DNA from: Augochlora pura | Lineage: Eukaryota; Arthropoda; Insecta; Hymenoptera; Halictidae | Length of the DNA stretch: 64,000 nt | NCBI RefSeq assembly: GCF_028453695.1 | Contig: NC_135775.1 | Coordinates: 26,260,545 to 26,324,544, forward strand | Reading direction: 5' to 3' | In this document: in pieces, positions 61,001 to 64,000 of the stretch | How positions within the stretch are numbered: position 1 is the first letter of the stretch | Layout: each line of letters opens with the position of its first letter | Translations under genes and position numbers: made by a program | Notes under the pieces: generated by a model | Told to the model about the DNA's origin: nothing | Database searches by the model: none | Seen by the model: only the letters and a program-made list of their open reading frames with translations

Positions 61001-64000
61001 ATCGTGCCGAGCGACCGAGGCCATGTAAAAACCGCTAATTAGATTGTCACCTGGACAAGGATCTCGAAAAAAGCCGCGCCATATAGATAATCGGGGAGGC
61101 AAATTGCAGGAAGTGGAAATATAAACGCGGCCGGTTCGTTGGCCCTGTTCTCCTAACTTTTTTTCGCCGTGAAAGGTGGGCTCTCCTGCAGGCTCGTCCC
61201 CGCGGTTCTCTCTTTTTTTCTTTCTCTTTCTCTCTATCGTCGCGGTTGCACACTGCCATGGCCGCGGTCCTCTGAAAAAATGATCACGTCCTCGCGGGGC
61301 GATCGCTCGCGCACGCGGCGGATTCCGCTTGTCGAAGAAACAGGAGCACACCGGCCGCGGCCGGCACGCGTTATAAATATTGATCGTGCGTGCGAAGTCT
61401 GCCTGCTCGAATTATCTCGGGCATCGCGGGGATCGATCACGTTTGTTAATCACGTTCCTTCCCGCCGACAGGTAGCCGCTGCTGGCTCGCCACTGTACCC
61501 TGCCCGGTCGCGTCGTATGCCACCTGTGCCAGTCCCGCTGCATATTCCCCCCTCTGTCTCTCTCTCTCTCTCTTTCTTTCTTCGGCTACATCTGCACACG
61601 CGGCCCGGAGTCACAGAAAACGAGACGAGACGAGATTCCTTAATTAAGTTCTTGCAAATCCGCAGCGAACCTCAGGCGACTTGAACGGTGTCCACGGACG
61701 TGGCCGGGTCGAGAGGTCCCTCGCGAGATGTTAATCGGAAGCTTTTGCGCCTCTTCGGGAACCGTGCGGTGCCCACATACGCCCCACGGGGTTGCTGGAA
61801 TTTTCCTCGCGGATAGCGCATAGGGAAATATTTGACCGGCCTGTTTGACTTCGAAGGGAATCGTCTTCTTCTTGTCTCGGTCCTGTATTTGACTTCGATC
61901 TCGGTGTCCTCTCGCAGGTTGCCTGCTAGCATCGTTCTTCTCGCAAGAAAGATGAACGCTTTGACCGCCTCGTTGCATCTGTCGAAATTCATTAGAATTA
62001 AATATAATAAAAAATATTTCAGACTAAATGTTATACTGACAAAAGCTGTGCGTATCGCGATAAAGGATGTACTTGCAACGAGTTGCGGTAATAGTTGAAT
62101 TTTGGTGTCTTAAAATTGGTTAAAGACGAGGGATTCAGCGCCAACGCCGACGCATTCCGCTAATAGCAGCGCGGATAGGCGAGACCGAGAGGAGAGCCTG
62201 GCCAATGTTCCGAGCTCGTGCACGGCTATTGCCCGACTGTAATCATCAATAACAGCAAAGTCGTTATTTCCCAACTTTCGCTAGACGAAGCTGCGCGCCT
62301 CCGACGCCGCGCCGCGCGACGTTTAAAATATTTGGCGCGTGTACTCGAACCGACTTGTCTCTAAATGGGCAATTTGGAGGCTTGTCAGTGGTCAACGGAG
62401 TCGATGAGAAAGTTCCTGCGGAACCAATTACTCAAAAGTAACCATTTCCACCGGTAACCACCGTTAATTGGACGACGCGGGTAATATTTCTTTCTCTTGC
62501 GATTTTGCTTTCGTGAGAATATGCACCTCCGGCTCTCTCTCTCTCTTCGTCTCTCTCTGGGGCGCGCGCTTGTCTTCTGAAAACGAACGGTACACACCGT
62601 TATCTCGCGAATCCATGTTTACTTTCGTCTCGAGGATTTCATTAAGACGGTACGAAGAGACGTCGTCGATCGCGAACGTGCGCCGGCGACCCTTTTTTTC
62701 GAAAACAATGGCCGGCGATGAAAGCTTCGTATATAAATCCGGTGCCCCGTGAGAACCCGGCACCGCAATTAACGGGGCGGCGAGCATTAACGCGGGACGG
62801 ACCCTGCATTCGGCGTAACGGGAACCGAACGCGCCGCTTTGGACAGAGAGAAGAAAAAAACACGGATTTATGGATCCACTTCGTGAAAGCCGGTCGCGCA
62901 TTATCTTTTTTCCCCCCTCGTCGAATTTCGGGCGACGGTTCTGGTCGCTGGTCCGACTAGTCATTCCGGTTAATAGATCCGCCGCCGCGATCGCCGATTC
63001 TCCGTGACTATCGAAAGCAAAATCGATTTTATATTCCTCGCGGGGCTCGCGCGAAACTGGGGAACAAGAGCGCGCGATGATCTAGTGGCCGACAGAACGG
63101 CCAATCTAACGAAACTAATGAATATTATAATCGCGTACGCGGTGGTTAGTTGAATTTTATCGAAAAGGAATGCTAATTGGGTCCGCCGAACGAGGCGAAC
63201 GAGATCAGTGAGGCGTGATCACGGAACCTAATTGCCGGTAAATGGGATCCAGCCTGCACGACACCGCGTACGTGTCCGGCACGCGTTTCGTCTCGTTTCA
63301 TCTTTGGTTGATATCGTCTCGGTGATCGCGTGCCCGACCCGTCCGACGTCCCAGCGAAAATGGAAACATCGGAAAGAACGCGCGTGTTCACGCGCGAGAA
63401 GACAGCTTGGAAACCTCCGCGAGCCTGAAAAGTAAGAGTAGAGGGATCAGCGTGAATTAGAAACGCGCGGACCGTTTAGCTTCGTTAGAAACGCCGCGCC
63501 GGCTAATCTGCTTCTATTTATACAAGCACGTGGAACGGGGGCCCCCCCTTGTTACGGACACGAAAAGAAATTCCTCTCGGCACACCGGGGCTCTCGCGGG
63601 GCGCGTTGCAACATAATCGGCCATTAATTTCTATATAATCGCGTGGATCGCGCCGCGAGGCTGGCTACCCATTCTTCCACCGCGCTGGCTATGTTTCACC
63701 GCCAATCAGAACAACACCTCGGCACCGCGCCGTGTAATAGAGGCGGCTAGACGCCGACCACGGACGTAATGGCCTCACCGTGGACTAGTAATTACGCTAC
63801 AAATGAACAGCCGGCATAGACGAAGACGTTAGACACGGGCGATCCCTCGCGTTTCTCTCGAAAGCGCACGGTTTCTCCTCGATCGCCGAACGATTCCTCT
63901 CAGGCGAGCTTGATCGTTCCCAAAACGCGACCAGACAAACGGTGCACCTTGATTAGCTGGTAAATTGCTTAGCTCTGCAACGATTGAGCAAAAATTTGTT
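58005..64000. other. Non-coding stretch
   Basis: Simple repeats only: GA-rich at about 60387-60443 and CT at about 61555-61575. Frames are short, overlapping and Arg-rich. No transposon ends recognised. Confidence 0.55.

Overview
This window looks like nuclear DNA of an insect, most likely a hymenopteran (bee, wasp or ant). The evidence is mariner-type termini of the kind common in that order, several short non-autonomous DNA transposons flanked by TTAA, many (GA)n/(CT)n microsatellites, a CpG-rich background, and intron-containing genes with polypyrimidine-tract 3' splice sites. There are no bacterial operons, ribosome binding sites, CRISPR arrays or recognisable tRNA/rRNA genes. I cannot fix the species; the order is an inference from repeat style.

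Coding content is sparse. Two convergent genes can be supported: a plus-strand terminal exon at 27597-28584 and a minus-strand exon at 33374-34342, about 4.8 kb apart. Both encode secreted, unfamiliar proteins of about 320-330 residues. They share two features in the same order: an aromatic-Tyr-Ile-x-(K/R)-L-P-x-x-P strip, then repeated modules around Asn-Gly-Lys-Pro followed by an aromatic residue (two modules in the first, three in the second). They look like diverged paralogues arranged tail to tail, and I do not recognise the family. The first protein's start lies in an unseen upstream exon; the second begins seven bases after a splice acceptor, so its first exon is non-coding.

Most of the rest is intergenic or intronic DNA with a legible repeat history. 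One TTAA-flanked MITE family (termini CCTCTTAGGCACG) occurs seven times: 20.8, 25.8, 42.0, 51.2, 53.6, 57.4 and 57.8 kb. Other TTAA elements lie at 4.07-4.38, 8.58-8.91, 12.35-12.59, 14.1-14.45, 53.47-54.22 and 56.58-56.81 kb, with solo ends elsewhere. Many share one design: TTAA, a terminus beginning CCyyTT or close to it, then 12-19 bases inside one end only a short perfect palindrome. In the 4.07-4.38 kb element a 45-bp stretch containing that palindrome has become a minisatellite. Three deleted mariner copies (3.05, 49.2, 53.8 kb) and one Tc1/mariner-like element (43.36 kb) complete the set. At 53.5-54.2 kb one TTAA element holds both another TTAA MITE and a mariner copy.

Region by region: 1-27 kb is non-coding with MITEs, minisatellites and a palindromic double E-box near 14.0 kb; 27-34.4 kb is the gene pair; 34.4-49 kb is non-coding with few repeats; 49-58 kb is the densest transposon region; 58-64 kb is non-coding with simple repeats only.
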